Source: Quercus robur
Taxonomy: Eukaryota; Streptophyta; Magnoliopsida; Fagales; Fagaceae
Direction of reading: 5' to 3'
DNA length: 64,000 nucleotides
Assembly: GCF_932294415.1 (NCBI RefSeq)
Contig: NC_065538.1
Location: 80,489,834 to 80,553,833 of the forward strand
Positions within the stretch are counted from its first letter, which is position 1; the number at the start of each line of letters is the position of its first letter. Below, one piece after another: positions 23,930-43,763 of this stretch. A model generated the notes under the pieces. The model searched no databases. It was not told the origin of the DNA and saw only the letters and a program-made list of their open reading frames with translations. A program made the position numbers and the translations under genes.

Positions 23930-25027
23930 AGTGAGAAAAACTAGCTTAAACTTGTCTGTGATAATACTATAGCTAGAGAATTACAAAAATTAACTCTAAA
24001 AAAAAAAACATAAAAAATCAACATTCTTCTTGGTTACTTTCTAGTTTATATGTTGTAAGTTAGAGGAGGTGGAATCACAAGAATATCTGAAATTAATCAA
24101 ATGATCTAACGTGAAATATTTAATCATAATACTAATTATTTGCCCTGTGGCTAAATTTTGAAGCTGTTTTTCCATCCTTTGCCCATGGTCCATACAGCTA
24201 CATCATAATAAAATCATATTTCTATCATAAAAGGGAACAGACGAAAAGAACCAGATAATAGTGAAGTATCCAAAAGATGTCCAAAAAACATGTGAACTAT
24301 ATATAGAATGGTTTTTAAGACCACAAACTATTCCACAATTTTTTGTCATAATTCTAACATAATAAATTATGAGTGGTTGCTTATCACTTAAACATGAGCT
24401 CTCAAACAATAACTTCCACTTTGAACATGTACATGGGACATGAAGACAAGATCATAAGTTCATAACCCAATAGTTTTAGAAATATTTGTTTTTGGGGATA
24501 TATGTATTTCCTAAATATGTTAATATATTGTTTGGGATATTAAATATGCATCTTCATAGTTAAGTCTATCATAGAGTTTCTAAAATCCAATTCATTAATT
24601 TTTTGAGATAATTAGAAGTATACAAATTAATATGCTACTAACCATGTAGCTTGAACCTCTCCCCTCCTAAACCCCAAGCATTTTGTGCATATCTAATAAA
24701 TTCTTATGAAAGCTTTGTTAATACTTAATAGTGACATTCATTTTCTCTCCAAACTAGCATAAAATCACTTGATTTGCTAAAATTGTAGCGTTTACTAAGA
24801 ACTATTTTCAAGTACATCGTATGGGTTAACGACTAGTTAAATTGAACAAGGGAATCAACTTTTATAAAAGAATAAGATATCCACCCATCATGAATCCGTG
24901 ACTTGAGGCTTACACTCCACCTCACATCAAATTAAAGTCTAAATCCAAACAATTAATTTGTGCTTAGGCCAAAATAAATAAGTGACTGCAAAAGTAGAAT
25001 TGTACATTTTAAGCAAAAAAGATGAAA
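23930..25027. other. Intergenic, no gene seen
   Basis: AT-rich unique sequence, no supportable gene or paired termini. Confidence 0.45.
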
Positions 25028-25195
25028 GAGAAATGCTAGTGCCATAAAACACTACACAACTTTTGCCACAATTCACCACGTAGCAAGTTGTCTGTGATGG
25101 AGATAAAATAATGGGTCCATGTGAGTCCACATCTTAACTAGTCACAACTCGCCACGTAACAAGTTGTGAAGTATTTTGTGGTACTAGCATTTCTC
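25028..25195. mobile_element. 168-bp MITE with inverted termini
   Basis: The left terminus is GAGAAATGCTAGTGCCATAA and the right, reverse-complemented, is GAGAAATGCTAGTACCACAA. The arms go on pairing through ACTACACAACTT/ACTTCACAACTT. Internal CACGTAGCAAGTTGT/CACGTAACAAGTTGT is a direct repeat. No coding capacity. Confidence 0.8.
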
Positions 25196-25334
25196 AATAT
25201 GAAATTATTAGAACTCTTCTTACCTATTTCTCTCACACTTTATCATGCTATATGTAAGGTTGAATTTAATCAACCATCTAATTGGCTTTATTCCGTGCCA
25301 AATTTGCTTGTATTTCAGCATTTAGTAACCCTGT

Positions 25335-26352
25335 ATTTAGGTGGGCTTGTTGTAAGGGTAGTGAGTGAGATAGAGTGAAGTTTGCTCAAAAGTGTGCAAG
25401 AAAACAGAGACTCGCGGCTTGGCCTCGCGGGTGACTCGCGGCTGCAAGCCGCCAGACGCAGCACACATGCCAAGCATGCCAGAAGGTGAACAGTCATGCC
25501 AGCTAGAGCACTACAGGACAAAACAGGACAACTGGCCATACGGTTATCTCGCAACTGGATCTCGCGACTCAGTCAAATCGCGAGGCCAAGCTGCGACCCA
25601 GCCCTGTTTTGAAAAACCTGACGTTTCACATTCTCCTTTCACCTCAGTATAAATACCCCTTATACCCACAAATGAGAGAGCGCTTCCAGAGAGAATTTTG
25701 AGAGAGAAACCCTAGAGTAAAACAAGATTGATTCATCTACAATCTTTACATGAGTGTCTCTTCAAATTCTTCAACTCTCTTCCTCTCCATTGCCAAACCC
25801 TTGAGAGGCATTTTACCAAAACCTTTTCTCACCATATCCATTACTGTGAGAGGGCTGTTTGGTGTTCTGGGAAGCAGTTAGGAAAGAACCAATTTACATT
25901 GGTTGATGCTATGGTCAAGTAGCGGAATCCGGGAAGTTAGAAAAGAAAAAGGTTCGGCGCAACCTCGTTGGAGCAAGAAGCTTGGAGGGCTTAGGTGCAC
26001 TGGGTAGATTAGGCTTGGAGGGTCTATAGCTGTCCATGTATCCCAATTACATTTTCTAGTGGATTGTTTACCGCTTGGAGGACGGCGGAGAGGTTTTACG
26101 CCGAGGGCTTCGGTTTCCTCTTCGATAACACATTGCGTGTTGTCTTTGTGTTTGCATCTTCCTTCCCTTTTATCTTTGCCTTTTATTATCTGCTGTGGGT
26201 TGTGATTTTAATTTGGCTTAGATAGTTTTTCCAATTCCATATTATAGCTTATGTTAATTTTCCACACACTAGTTGTTTGACATAATGCTTGAATTGGTTA
26301 AGTTGTAATTTGGGGGTCTAAACATTCAAGGGTGTTTTTACACTATTTGAAC
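25335..26352 (+). mobile_element. Solo LTR or short LTR element (fossil), Gypsy Tat-like
   Basis: GC-rich start with several CTCGCGG/CTCGCGACT motifs, then a TATA-like box (CAGTATAAATACCCC, about 25648). This is followed by GAGAGAAACCCTAGAG and a long leader region. No gag-pol domains. The ends are approximate and no target duplication was identified. The TATA-plus-CCCTAGA layout is shared with the block at 13.6-14.3 kb. Confidence 0.45.
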
Positions 26353-26499
26353 TTTCACTATACAAAGATGATCTACCCTTGAGTTATATATTGTTCTAAC
26401 TTTTTCGCTAATCTTGTTTAGGTGTTCTTTTTTAATTACATATCAGTCATGCAGGAGGCAGAGCATTTCAATAGACTTTGCACATTAAATATAGTAGCA

Positions 26500-26675
26500 A
26501 TGTGATGTGTATACCAAGTTGTATATGTTAAAGTGGATGCAGAAGAGGAAGCATAGAATAGGAACACTGAGAACACGAGGATTATAGGCGATTAAATCCT
26601 AGACTACTAGTACAAGTAGGTATGGGTTTGGGCCTATTACATTGGGCTAATATGTCAAACATATCTCTAACAGCA
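26500..26675 (-). mobile_element. LTR-like fragment (fossil), low confidence
   Basis: On the minus strand starts TGTTAGAGATATGTTTGACA and is rich in short palindromic motifs. No internal sequence is seen, so this is weak evidence. Confidence 0.22.
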
Positions 26676-27069
26676 CAATTCAAAAGGCTATTATTCCATT
26701 TTGATTATAACACCTTGAAATCGAAATTAAAATTTACTTGTACATAATGCAATTAGTGTTCCTTTTCTAAATTCGGATAGCCTTCATAATTATTTTTCTT
26801 CTTCGTACATCTTATTTGGAAAACCAATGAAGTTATCCACACAAAACATATGCATTTAATTCTTGGTGTATTAATTTTCAAAAAGCACTTGATAGGAAAT
26901 TTTGTGTTGTATTATACAGTTTCTTCTTTTTTTGCAATGATGTATTATATGATTATACATATTAGGTTTCTACAAGAAAATAATAGTGTAGTCTGTAAAG
27001 TAGATTTCAAGGAAGTCAATCTTATGTTGAAATGGCATATTAGTACATTTCTCCAAGTAGAGTGGTGCT

Positions 27070-35048
<7,979 letters not shown>

Positions 35049-35072
35049 GGTTTTTCCAATGAATATTACTCA

Positions 35073-35080
35073 CTATATAG
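35073..35080 (-). promoter_or_regulatory. TATA-like box of GLK2
   Basis: CTATATAG on the minus strand, 25-32 bp before the ATG. If used, the leader is nearly absent. Another start further upstream is possible. Confidence 0.35.
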
Positions 35081-35940
35081 GACATGAAAGTATGAAAGGA
35101 GGGCATGTGAATGTGTGTGCATGTAACTTCAATTTATTAATTACCATCCACACTCCAGTAAACTATTTAGAAAAGAGGTTTGGGTTCCAAATCTTGATGT
35201 AAGTATGTGTGGACTAAGAACAGGTATAATTGGTGATTTTGACAACAAAAATGAAAAGAAATCTAATATCAAGAATTATTTCAGTGTTTACTAGGTAAGT
35301 ATTGATTAGATAATATTTTAAAAGCTCCAACCTCGCGTTTTTTTCCATTATGAGGTTTTTCGTATGAATTTTCCATCCAAAGTTGCGTAAGAAATACATC
35401 ATCTTTCACTAAGCACAACTAATTTACAAAGCTACATGTGTTGGGGGACCTTTTATGACCGTGATTGAAGGCCTTGACAAGTTGACCATTACCTTAAACT
35501 TACTAGGAAATAGCGAATCCAATGGAATCCCTCCACTGACATGAGACATGCTTGATTAGTGGATAAATTGAAGAAAATGGAGCACTTTATTAGGAGAAAT
35601 TGATAATTTATCATTAATTAGAGGGGTTATACATCACACACAAAAAAACACACAAATTCTATCTCCAAACACTCTTTCTCTTTCTATCTTCGGTGTTCGG
35701 TGTCCGAGTTGATTGTACAGATTTTTGCATTATTTGTTTTGTGCCGTATGTGGAAACAAAGTTTCTTCAACACAAGTCTTGGAGGTAGCCATGGTTTTTC
35801 AATTAGTAAGGTCAAATCGGGGACTTGGAAACAAAAACCTTGACAAATATGCATGACTTTCAACTTAATTAGCACGTATATACTATCTTAGTTACTTGTT
35901 TTTTTTAGGAAACATCTTTGTTACTTGTTTGAATGAGTGA
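35081..35940. other. Upstream flank of GLK2, no gene seen
   Basis: AT-rich. Carries ACTTCAATTTATTAATTA, shared with the flank of the GLK1 pseudogene. No reading frame of interest. Confidence 0.45.
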
Positions 35941-36411
35941 GAGGGGCGGAACTATGTGTATAACAGGGGGCCCATGGCCCCTACAAATATGCCTTTTTTT
36001 CTTATGAGCTGGCCCTCCATCAAGGAAATTGCCTGCTCCGCCTCCCTTACGGCATGGTCCTACCTATCCATGTCCCTTTCAAGCCTAGAGATGTTATCTT
36101 GTGAGACGGGCGCATTCGCCCGTCTCACCCAAGATTTTTTTCAAGCGTCAAAATTGCTTTTCCAAACACATTGCCACTACACTTGGCTAGCAAATCAACA
36201 CTTCCTTTTTATTTTTTATATTTTCTTTTTACTATCTTCTTTTTCATTCAACTCTAGTAATTAATTTCCATTCCTCAGTACTTTACTTTTCAGCCATCAA
36301 CCACTCAATTCTAAAAAAGTCTCATCTTGGTGCAATTTTTCTATTCTCACTCTTCATTGACTTCAAACAATTTAGTAATCTCAAAGTCACATTCTTATTC
36401 AATTACTTTCT

Positions 36412-36453
<42 letters not shown>

Positions 36454-36935
36454 AAGATTTTTCTTAATTGAACTTAAGGGAAAATAGTTTTAAATATTGA
36501 GAGGCACAAAAATTTTCTTATATTTTTTATTATTATTTATATTTCAGTTCAATTTCCATTTATTTTATCTTGTAGCTTATGATTTTAGTTTTTTTCTTTT
36601 TAATTCATAAAGCTAATTGATTATCCGTTGATGAATACATTTTCTTGTTATATTGGTATGTTTAGTCATTCGATTATTTAAAGAAGAGCTAAATTTGATG
36701 CCAAATGTTTTACTCTTGTAGCATAATGCCACATTGCCACTTTAAGGTCAAGATGCTAAGCTCTTTTTTTGAATATTTTTTATACATGTGTATTGCAAAC
36801 TAAAAAAAAAATTGTATTCTCAAAAGGATTTAGAAAGATATAATGCTCTTGTAGTGCTTTGAGTTTTTACTTGAATGTTGATTCAAAATAATAGTTTAGT
36901 CTTGCCCCTAAGCAAAAATTCTTGGTTCTGCCCCT
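35941..36935. mobile_element. Non-autonomous DNA transposon with AATGAGTGA target duplication
   Basis: The left end is GAGGGGCGGAACTATG; the right end reverse-complemented is AGGGGCAGAACCAAG. AATGAGTGA flanks both sides (35932-35940 and 36936-36944). The interior has a 37-bp T run (36413-36449) and no transposase. A 102-aa open frame at 35956-36264 has no family resemblance. A 9-bp duplication fits a MULE and 8 bp would fit hAT; the superfamily is undecided. Confidence 0.7.
36413..36449. repeat. Poly-T tract (37 bp)
   Basis: Uninterrupted T run inside the transposon with the AATGAGTGA duplication. Confidence 0.9.
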
Positions 36936-36972
36936 AATGAGTGATTTGGCATATTGGCAAAAAAAAAAATTT

Positions 36973-36976
<4 letters not shown>

Positions 36977-37012
<36 letters not shown>
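36977..37012. repeat. Poly-T tract (36 bp)
   Basis: Uninterrupted T run just right of the same transposon. It may be the A-tail of a minus-strand retroposed sequence. Confidence 0.85.
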
Positions 37013-37014
<2 letters not shown>

Positions 37015-37029
37015 GAGGGAGTTTTAACC

Positions 37030-38260
37030 TATGGTGTTTGTTGTTGTGAAATTTTAAAGTACTCGCAAGTTTACGAATCGTACCAAAGTATAGTTTGACA
37101 AGAACGAAGTCGAACTCACAGGGACTTGAATGAACGTAGGAAAATTAATTAAACCTCAACCAAATCAATCCTAATCTAGTTTAATAAAAATTGGTTTTTT
37201 TTGAAATTAAATAAACTAAAAAAAAAAATTAAACTAAGCAAAGATCTAGAGACAGGAATTAAGGTTTTGGAATCCGCCTTGTGTCATATTAGCATATATT
37301 TATGATCATTAATTTTTCCCAACTACTGTATGATAATCTAGTAATCAATCTTGTTATCATGGAAAATATTATCATTAAAACTTCTATTTAAATATCTAAA
37401 GCATGCTCTTCTTTGCTTTCTAAATATAAAATCAAATCATCAATTGTATTCGTAACCAAACAAATCACAAGAGATATCCAATTTTAAAATCAAGAAATAA
37501 TAAACCAAGCATTCATTTAACTAAGACAAATCCTAAATCATGAGAAAAACATGATTGAACTCATATCTAGAATCCCATCTTAGTTAAATGATATGAAGTA
37601 AGAACAATTTAAATCATTAGAGAATAACTATTGTGGGAAAAATCAAATCACATAAATATTACTAATAATCCTTAACAAGGTTTCATCCTCAGCCCTAATT
37701 ATAAATTTAGCTACTCATGATAATTGAAATAAAATACTAAACATTAAACTAGAAAAATAATTAAAACTAACTGTCATGGAAGAGGTAGCCGCAGCTCTCT
37801 ATATATTCAGCCCTCACAGTCTCTCTTACACAAATTGACCTAGAGGCTTATATATGAAAATAGTTGCCTTACCGAATATATATGCTACAATCCTAATACA
37901 ATCAGAATAAGGAATTCATATTAATTTCCAAGCCACGCACATGCAAGGGACTTCGTGGCCTAGCTTTACACGTTGACTTGTATTTTTTTTTTGTGATACG
38001 GACACCTCATTGCTTGATTGTAAGAGTTTCTTTCCTAGCAAACTTCATCCATGTTGGATTGCATCTTGGGCTTCTTCTTGAATTCACGCCTGGGCTGGAT
38101 GCTCTACTTCTTTGGGTTGAATCTTTACTTCATGGCAAGCTCTCTTCTCTTGAGTTGGCTTTATAATCGACCTGGAGTTTTCTCTAAAGACGGATTTTTA
38201 CATCATCATTTATAATACTCTTTCATTCTTTAATCGTTCCGATCATGGATGGTTTCTATT
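37030..38260 (-). mobile_element. LTR-retroelement remnant (fossil), Tat/Athila-like appearance
   Basis: On the minus strand it contains GTCCCTGTGAGTTCGACTTC with GGTACGATTCGTAAACTTGC, a pairing often seen in non-coding parts of plant Gypsy elements. AT-rich, no recognisable gag or pol. Ends not determined. Confidence 0.35.
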
Positions 38261-38339
38261 GGCTCACATTATATTGGTTTTCATTCATTCTTGTTAGGAG
38301 CCATTTGAGAATTTCATCCAAAAAAAGGTTTGCACTCCA

Positions 38340-39380
38340 CACTGTAAAAACGAGAACAATAATAAGAAAGGTTTTATACGTATTAGTTTAGTCCCTCGGT
38401 TCAAAAAGAATACTTTAAAATTTAAGACAGCTTAGAAACGTATAAATTCAATATTATTTGGAGAAATTACACTTTGTCATCCTGAATTATACCCCAAATT
38501 ACGCTTTACATCCTAAAATTTCAAAATGCGTCGCTAGCATCATAAACTACAACTTATGTTACACTTTGCACCCGCTGTCAATTCTACCTTTATTTTGGAT
38601 GACATCATATGAAGACTCAATTGTCCTTCTTTTCAATCTCTTAAGAATACAAAATTAAAATGCACAATGGCAATACTTGTGTATATTTGCACAAGCGTTG
38701 AAGCAAAAGTACATTTTGCACAACAGATGTATAAGTTGATGTTGGTGTTTTTTTGGATTGATTGGGCAAAATCTGGCACTTATGTTATTTTACAATGCCT
38801 TATGCTAATGTCCTTACATAGTGGTTTTGTAATTTGTACATTATGTTATTTCAACGCACATATATAATAGCTTTCTGGTCATTTGAACCATTTTAAGCCC
38901 AACTCACTTGACCTGTTTGTCTGTATATATGCGGAAAGTGACAATTCTGCTTAGTAGTATTTCGTGAACTTCTTCAACTAGATGACACACTAAGTAACCA
39001 AATCATAAGACCGATTGAAAGTTCACGGCCATTCGATCTTTGATCAAACAACTTGACCATGATAAAACCTTAATACTACAAAGCCCAAATGAAAGTCAAC
39101 TGAAAAATTTTAGGAATAAAGTTTTGTTATTGTTCAAGAGAGAAACAACCAAATGTAATAAGTTCGCATAATATTTTTCCAAACCAAATATTAACGAATT
39201 TTAAAATCATTATTAACAAAAAAAAAAAAAAAAAAGTGTCATATGTCTCATGTCTGCCACACTTGCAAACCCAAATATAAATGTATTCCTTTCTCAGCCT
39301 CACGACCACGGTTGGGCTTATACACCAAGATTGGGCTTTTAAAATGTCCCACCATACCATATATTGCATAAAGAAGGCCT
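38340..39380. other. Intergenic, possible MULE end
   Basis: GAAATTACACTTTGTCATCC near 38460 resembles a MULE terminus, but no partner arm was found. The rest shows nothing I can name. Confidence 0.3.
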
Positions 39381-39382
39381 GA

Positions 39383-39432
39383 GTATATATATAAACCAGA
39401 AAAACAGAATAATTGAAAAGAGAAATTGACCA
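39383..39432 (+). repeat. Upstream copy of the F-box 2 core promoter
   Basis: TATATATATAAACCAGAAAA with CAGAATAATTGAAAAGAGAA is repeated about 378 bp downstream at 39762-39815, next to the gene. It is closer to the leader of F-box gene 1 (AAAAGAGAAATTGA) than the downstream copy is. Confidence 0.7.
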
Positions 39433-39761
39433 GAGTTTTTGAGAGCTAGAAAATTGACCAGTGTTTTAATTTCATTAAAAACTTCTAATCAAACTAGATA
39501 AAAGGATTCTAATCTCATTAGAACTGATAACTTTTAATTAGATCTTTAATCTCATTAAAAAATTCTAATTAAAAAAAAATCAATCACTTTTAGTAGTACA
39601 AGTGTACAACAATTCTAATTTAATTAGCCCTAAACAATTCAGGACTAAGAGTTTTATTTAAACTAAAAATCTTCAATCTCGCCTCATAGTTAGATAACGA
39701 TTAATAAATGTCCTCGACTTTTAAGGACTTTTACCATATTCAATTTTCAATATGGAAAAAA

Positions 39762-39780
39762 ACTATATATATAAACCTGA
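39762..39780 (+). promoter_or_regulatory. TATA box of F-box gene 2
   Basis: ACTATATATATAAACC, about 75-83 bp before the ATG at 39845. Well placed for a start site around 39795-39800 and a leader of about 45 nt. Confidence 0.6.
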
Positions 39781-39844
39781 AAAACAGAATAAATAATTGA
39801 AAAGCGAAATCGGGCTTGGCCAGGTTACCACAATCCTCTCCGCG

Positions 39845-40972
39845 ATGTCTAATCTTCCGCTTGATGTGATCGCTGAGATACTCTCTCGATTACCAGTGAA
39901 ATTTCTCTCACGCTATCTCTGCGTTTCCAAGCAATGGTACGCTCTAATCCACAGTCAAGCTTTCATCAATCTCCACCTCCGTCGCTCCATCGAGTCCAAC
40001 ACAGATCGCACCCTCATCCTTCACCAACAACATGCCACCGTTTCATTTGATTACTTCTCCGTCCACTTCCAAAACAACGATCAGTTCGGCAAGCCCATGA
40101 AAATTCACCACCCACCACTACCATCCTGTGTAAACATGTCCACCCAACAAATCCACGGTTTGGTTTTCGTGCGTAGTAATACGGGCGAACTCGCTATCTG
40201 GAATCCACTGATACGTAGGTACAGGAAGTTGCCCACGTTAGAAAAACCTTTTCCTAGTATTACGATCGCTTTAGGATTCGGCTACGATACTCGTAACGAT
40301 GATTATAAGGTATTGAGGGTCGTACACTTTTTAAATAGAGAGCTTGATGTTAAGATGTATAGTCTTAAATCAAAGTCGTGGAAAAATATTAAAGAGACAT
40401 GGCCCAAAAAGGGGTGGAAAAGATCTTCCAAGTCAGTGTCGGTGAATGGAGCTTTGCATTGGTTAGTAGCTGAGAATAAGCAGGGTCCGGTGATGATTCT
40501 TGCTTTCGATCTTGCCAATGAGAAATTCCGGGACTTTGCAACGCCGCGCCAACCACCCACCTATGGGGCGGAGAGGTTTTTGGAAGCGTGTTTGGAAGGG
40601 TTTTTGGAAGCGTGTTTGGAAGTATTGAATGGAAAGCTATGTTTTATTGTGAATCCTGATAAGAAGGCTAATGAAGTTTGGTTGATGGAAGAATATGGGG
40701 AAGGGAGTTCTTGGACTCGGGTTTATAAAATTGAGTATGATGGAGTGTTTAAGAATGTCAAGTTTTTCAATCCTCTAATGTTTTCCAAGAATAGCAAGGA
40801 GATTCTCATGGAGAAGTGCTACTGGGGTCGTACTTCTCTTATTTGGTTCGACACAGAAATTAAAGAACACAGGAAGGTTAAGATTCGGAAGCTTCCCCAT
40901 GTGTTTCAGACGGCAATTTGTACTGGGAGTCTTCTTCTACTTGATGGCGATAATGTGATTAGTCGATATTGA
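39845..40972 (+). CDS. F-box/FBA (F-box associated interaction) protein 2
   Basis: Single-exon gene of 375 aa. The ATG at 39845 (MSNLPLDVIAEILSRLPVK) aligns with the start of F-box gene 1; an open frame extends upstream only from TTG. The F-box is at residues 1-45. The FBA region has LAIWNPLIRRYRKLP, FGYDTRNDDYKVLRVV, NGALHWLV and the C-terminal FQTAICTGSLLLLDGDNV. It is a close paralogue of the protein encoded at 17.9-19.1 kb. An 8-residue direct duplication (FLEACLEG, FLEACLEV; about 40577-40624) is absent from that paralogue. The last codons overlap the left breakpoint (40963) of a 2.8-kb tandem duplication, and the two proteins differ in their last residues. Predicted SCF adaptor, substrate unknown. 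Confidence 0.93.
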   Translation: MSNLPLDVIAEILSRLPVKFLSRYLCVSKQWYALIHSQAFINLHLRRSIESNTDRTLILHQQHATVSFDYFSVHFQNNDQFGKPMKIHHPPLPSCVNMSTQQIHGLVFVRSNTGELAIWNPLIRRYRKLPTLEKPFPSITIALGFGYDTRNDDYKVLRVVHFLNRELDVKMYSLKSKSWKNIKETWPKKGWKRSSKSVSVNGALHWLVAENKQGPVMILAFDLANEKFRDFATPRQPPTYGAERFLEACLEGFLEACLEVLNGKLCFIVNPDKKANEVWLMEEYGEGSSWTRVYKIEYDGVFKNVKFFNPLMFSKNSKEILMEKCYWGRTSLIWFDTEIKEHRKVKIRKLPHVFQTAICTGSLLLLDGDNVISRY

Positions 40973-43763
40973 AGAACAATAATGTAATTGATCGATATAG
41001 AAAGAACAATAGGTAAAACAATGGATTAGTTTTTGTTTCCTTAATTGTCTGTCTTAATATTGGTGTCTATCATTTTTGGTTGCATAAATCTTTCAAAGAA
41101 TAGACTAGAATTCGAGTATTAGTAAAGTGGTGGTTGTGAATGATAGGGGACAACTCTGTGAAGTTTCGTGTAGGACTTGAGATCATTGTTTGAGTGATAT
41201 GCATTTTATTTTAGATTTTATTTGCTCCTTCTCTTTTATAATATAAATCTTTGATCATGTAATTTTTTGGGATAATTTTTTACTTATAAAAAAATTTCAT
41301 GCATTGCTAACATGTGTTAGTGTTTTAGTCTTTGTCTATGCTAGGAATGAAAGTACATTAGAAGGTCTTAATATGTTGGTGAAAGGAGTGATTGAATGAT
41401 TAATAAATGAAAAGTAAGAAGGATAAAGAGGTGATTGTGGACTTTACTATATCTTTCAAAAATAATACACATACTGTTCTTTGATTTTGAGTTGGTTTTG
41501 TTAAATAGTCAAGTATGATCATTTCTACCTACATATAAGAAAAGTTGGATTGTTCGTGCATTCTAGAATATTTAGCTGTTTCTTCATCTGGCCAATGTTA
41601 TGAAACTTATGCACTTAATAGTCCCAGCATTGTTGCATATCTAATATGACTGTAATTTTTGGTGGACGAATATAGTTGGTTGGTTGTCTTTCTCTCTGAC
41701 TAGGTCTTATATGGCTAGATGCTTAGTGCTTCTACTATGACATATTAGTTGTTGTGGTGTTATCAAGCATCCATAAGGGCTCATGACTGCGTGCATATAA
41801 GAGTTTTCAAATTTCAATAATGACATTTAAAAAAAAAAAATTTATTAAGGCTGTAAATGCTAATTATAGTTAGGAAATAACTTTTAGGCCATCATCTTTT
41901 TGGAAATGAGTTTGTAGAATATTTAGCTGTTTTCTCATCATGCCAATGTTATTAATTCCTTTCTAAAAAAGAAAAAGATTAGGCCTTAGGGTGTTTTCCT
42001 TATTCATCATAAGGTGATTCTGAGGTCCTTAACTTCATAAGTCTTTTCAAAGACTGATTAGTATAGAAATGCCAGTAAATAAAATTATAAGTAAAGCCAT
42101 GGGACTAAGGAATAGATTTGCTCTTTTCTAATTTGCATATCATTCTGGACATTCTTTTGAAATATATGGTGAACCTTTTACTCTTTGTTTTTACAGGGCC
42201 TGCAAACCTGCTTGGTGGCTTTGTTTTCATGGCATTGTTATTGTCCTTTTTTTTTTTCTTCACCATTTCAAAAGAAAGGAGAGAGGCAGTGGAGGGAGCA
42301 TTTCAGTGACGATCTGTCCATTTCATTTGTGGAAATTACTTACACACTTGATTAGGATGATACTTTTCTGGGGAAAGCATGTCATTTGTTTGGCAATCAA
42401 TTTTATCTAGAAGGTTGTTTCTGTTCCTTCCTATTGATTGTATAGATTTCTCTCTTCACTTGGAACCTTTATTTCTAATTTTAGAATCTAATCTATCTAG
42501 TAAAGCAATCCAATTTTGTAAGTTATTGAAGACTTGAGCAACATCAAAGGTTGGAGAACTTTCCAGTTGTTGGACTCCTTTCTGCCTATACATAAGAGAA
42601 GCTGGATTATTCATGTCTACTAGAATATTATCTGTTTTCTCATTATGCCAATGTTTTTTATTTTATTTTATTATGAAATTTATGCACTTAATAATTCCAG
42701 TACTGTTGCATATCTAATATGACAAATATAGTTGTCCATTTTTATATTTTTAAGGAAAAAAGATAGGATTTTGGTTTGGCAATGCTCTTCAATTTCTAAT
42801 AAATAGATCAGATTTAACTCAAATTCAACTGTGGCTACTCCAAAAGATAAATTGTGCAAAGATGAAGCAATAGCCGAAACATATTGTTCCTCTTGGCTTG
42901 TCTTTCTTGGCCAATATGGAAGGGAAGAAATGAAAAGATATTTGATAAAAGGATCCAAATTCTTGGATTGACAACTCAAAAAGCAAAGTCTCTGCATCTA
43001 TATTTATTAATTGGACGTAGATAGATACTAACTTATCAAATTATTATTTAATAGATAATGTGATAATTGATAATAGTGTATGAGACTGTGTATATTGAGT
43101 AAATAATGGGTGGCTAAAATGGGTTATATTGTTTTGATGCTCGATATGAGTAAACCCGATGATAGGGTGGAGTGATCTTTCTTAGAGAACACAATGAGGA
43201 AGATGGGATTTGTAGGAAGGTGGATTAGATTATTGATGGACATTTATCTTTATCTTCTTCTTCATTATTTATTTATTTTTTTTGGGTGAAACAATGGACT
43301 GTTTATCTATTATGTTGTACTCCATCTTCTTACATGGTGAGCCAGCGCCCTAATAATTTTTCAATAATTATTGAGTTCCAATAATTTTTCAATGGCACCC
43401 TTGAGTTCCACCCACCCACCCCATCCAGTCCCATATTTTGAAGCTATTATTGTGTGCCATAAAGCTTTATTTTCAGTTGCATAATGCCAAAGTCATTCTC
43501 CAAATAAAGCCTGATTGAAATGTGCTAAGCTTCTAATTCTCAATCAGCCAAGTTGAATTGATTCACACATTGTCTTTTGATTTACCAAATGAAATTTAAA
43601 AGCATTATCTAAATCGCCCCAGAGAAAATTCCTTTGTAATTTTTCTAGGCAACATGACATGCTAATAAGAAAGTGAAGCAGGGAGAGGAAATATGTAGTT
43701 AAGCTAAAGAGTACTCTTGATAAATAAAGTTTCTTCCAACCAGCTAATCTCCTTTCCAACCTC
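40963..43763. repeat. Tandem duplication, first unit (2801 bp)
   Basis: Starts with the final codons of F-box gene 2 (TCGATATTGAAGAACAATAA) and ends inside a minus-strand LINE fragment. At 43763/43764 the LINE sequence CTTTCCAACCTC is followed directly by TCGATATTGAAGAAC. It contains no gene. Short frames seen in one unit are broken in the other. Confidence 0.9.
43530..43763 (-). mobile_element. L1-type LINE fragment, truncated copy in duplication unit 1
   Basis: Encodes ERLERRLAGWKKLYLSRV...LTTYFLSLLHF and FLWGDLDNAFKFHLVNQKTM on the minus strand, the C-terminal side of the reverse transcriptase. It is cut at 43763 by the duplication junction. Confidence 0.8.

Noticed and set aside
39797-39844. 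Upstream extension of F-box protein 2
   Set aside because: Begins with TTG; the ATG at 39845 aligns with the paralogue and follows the TATA box at normal distance.
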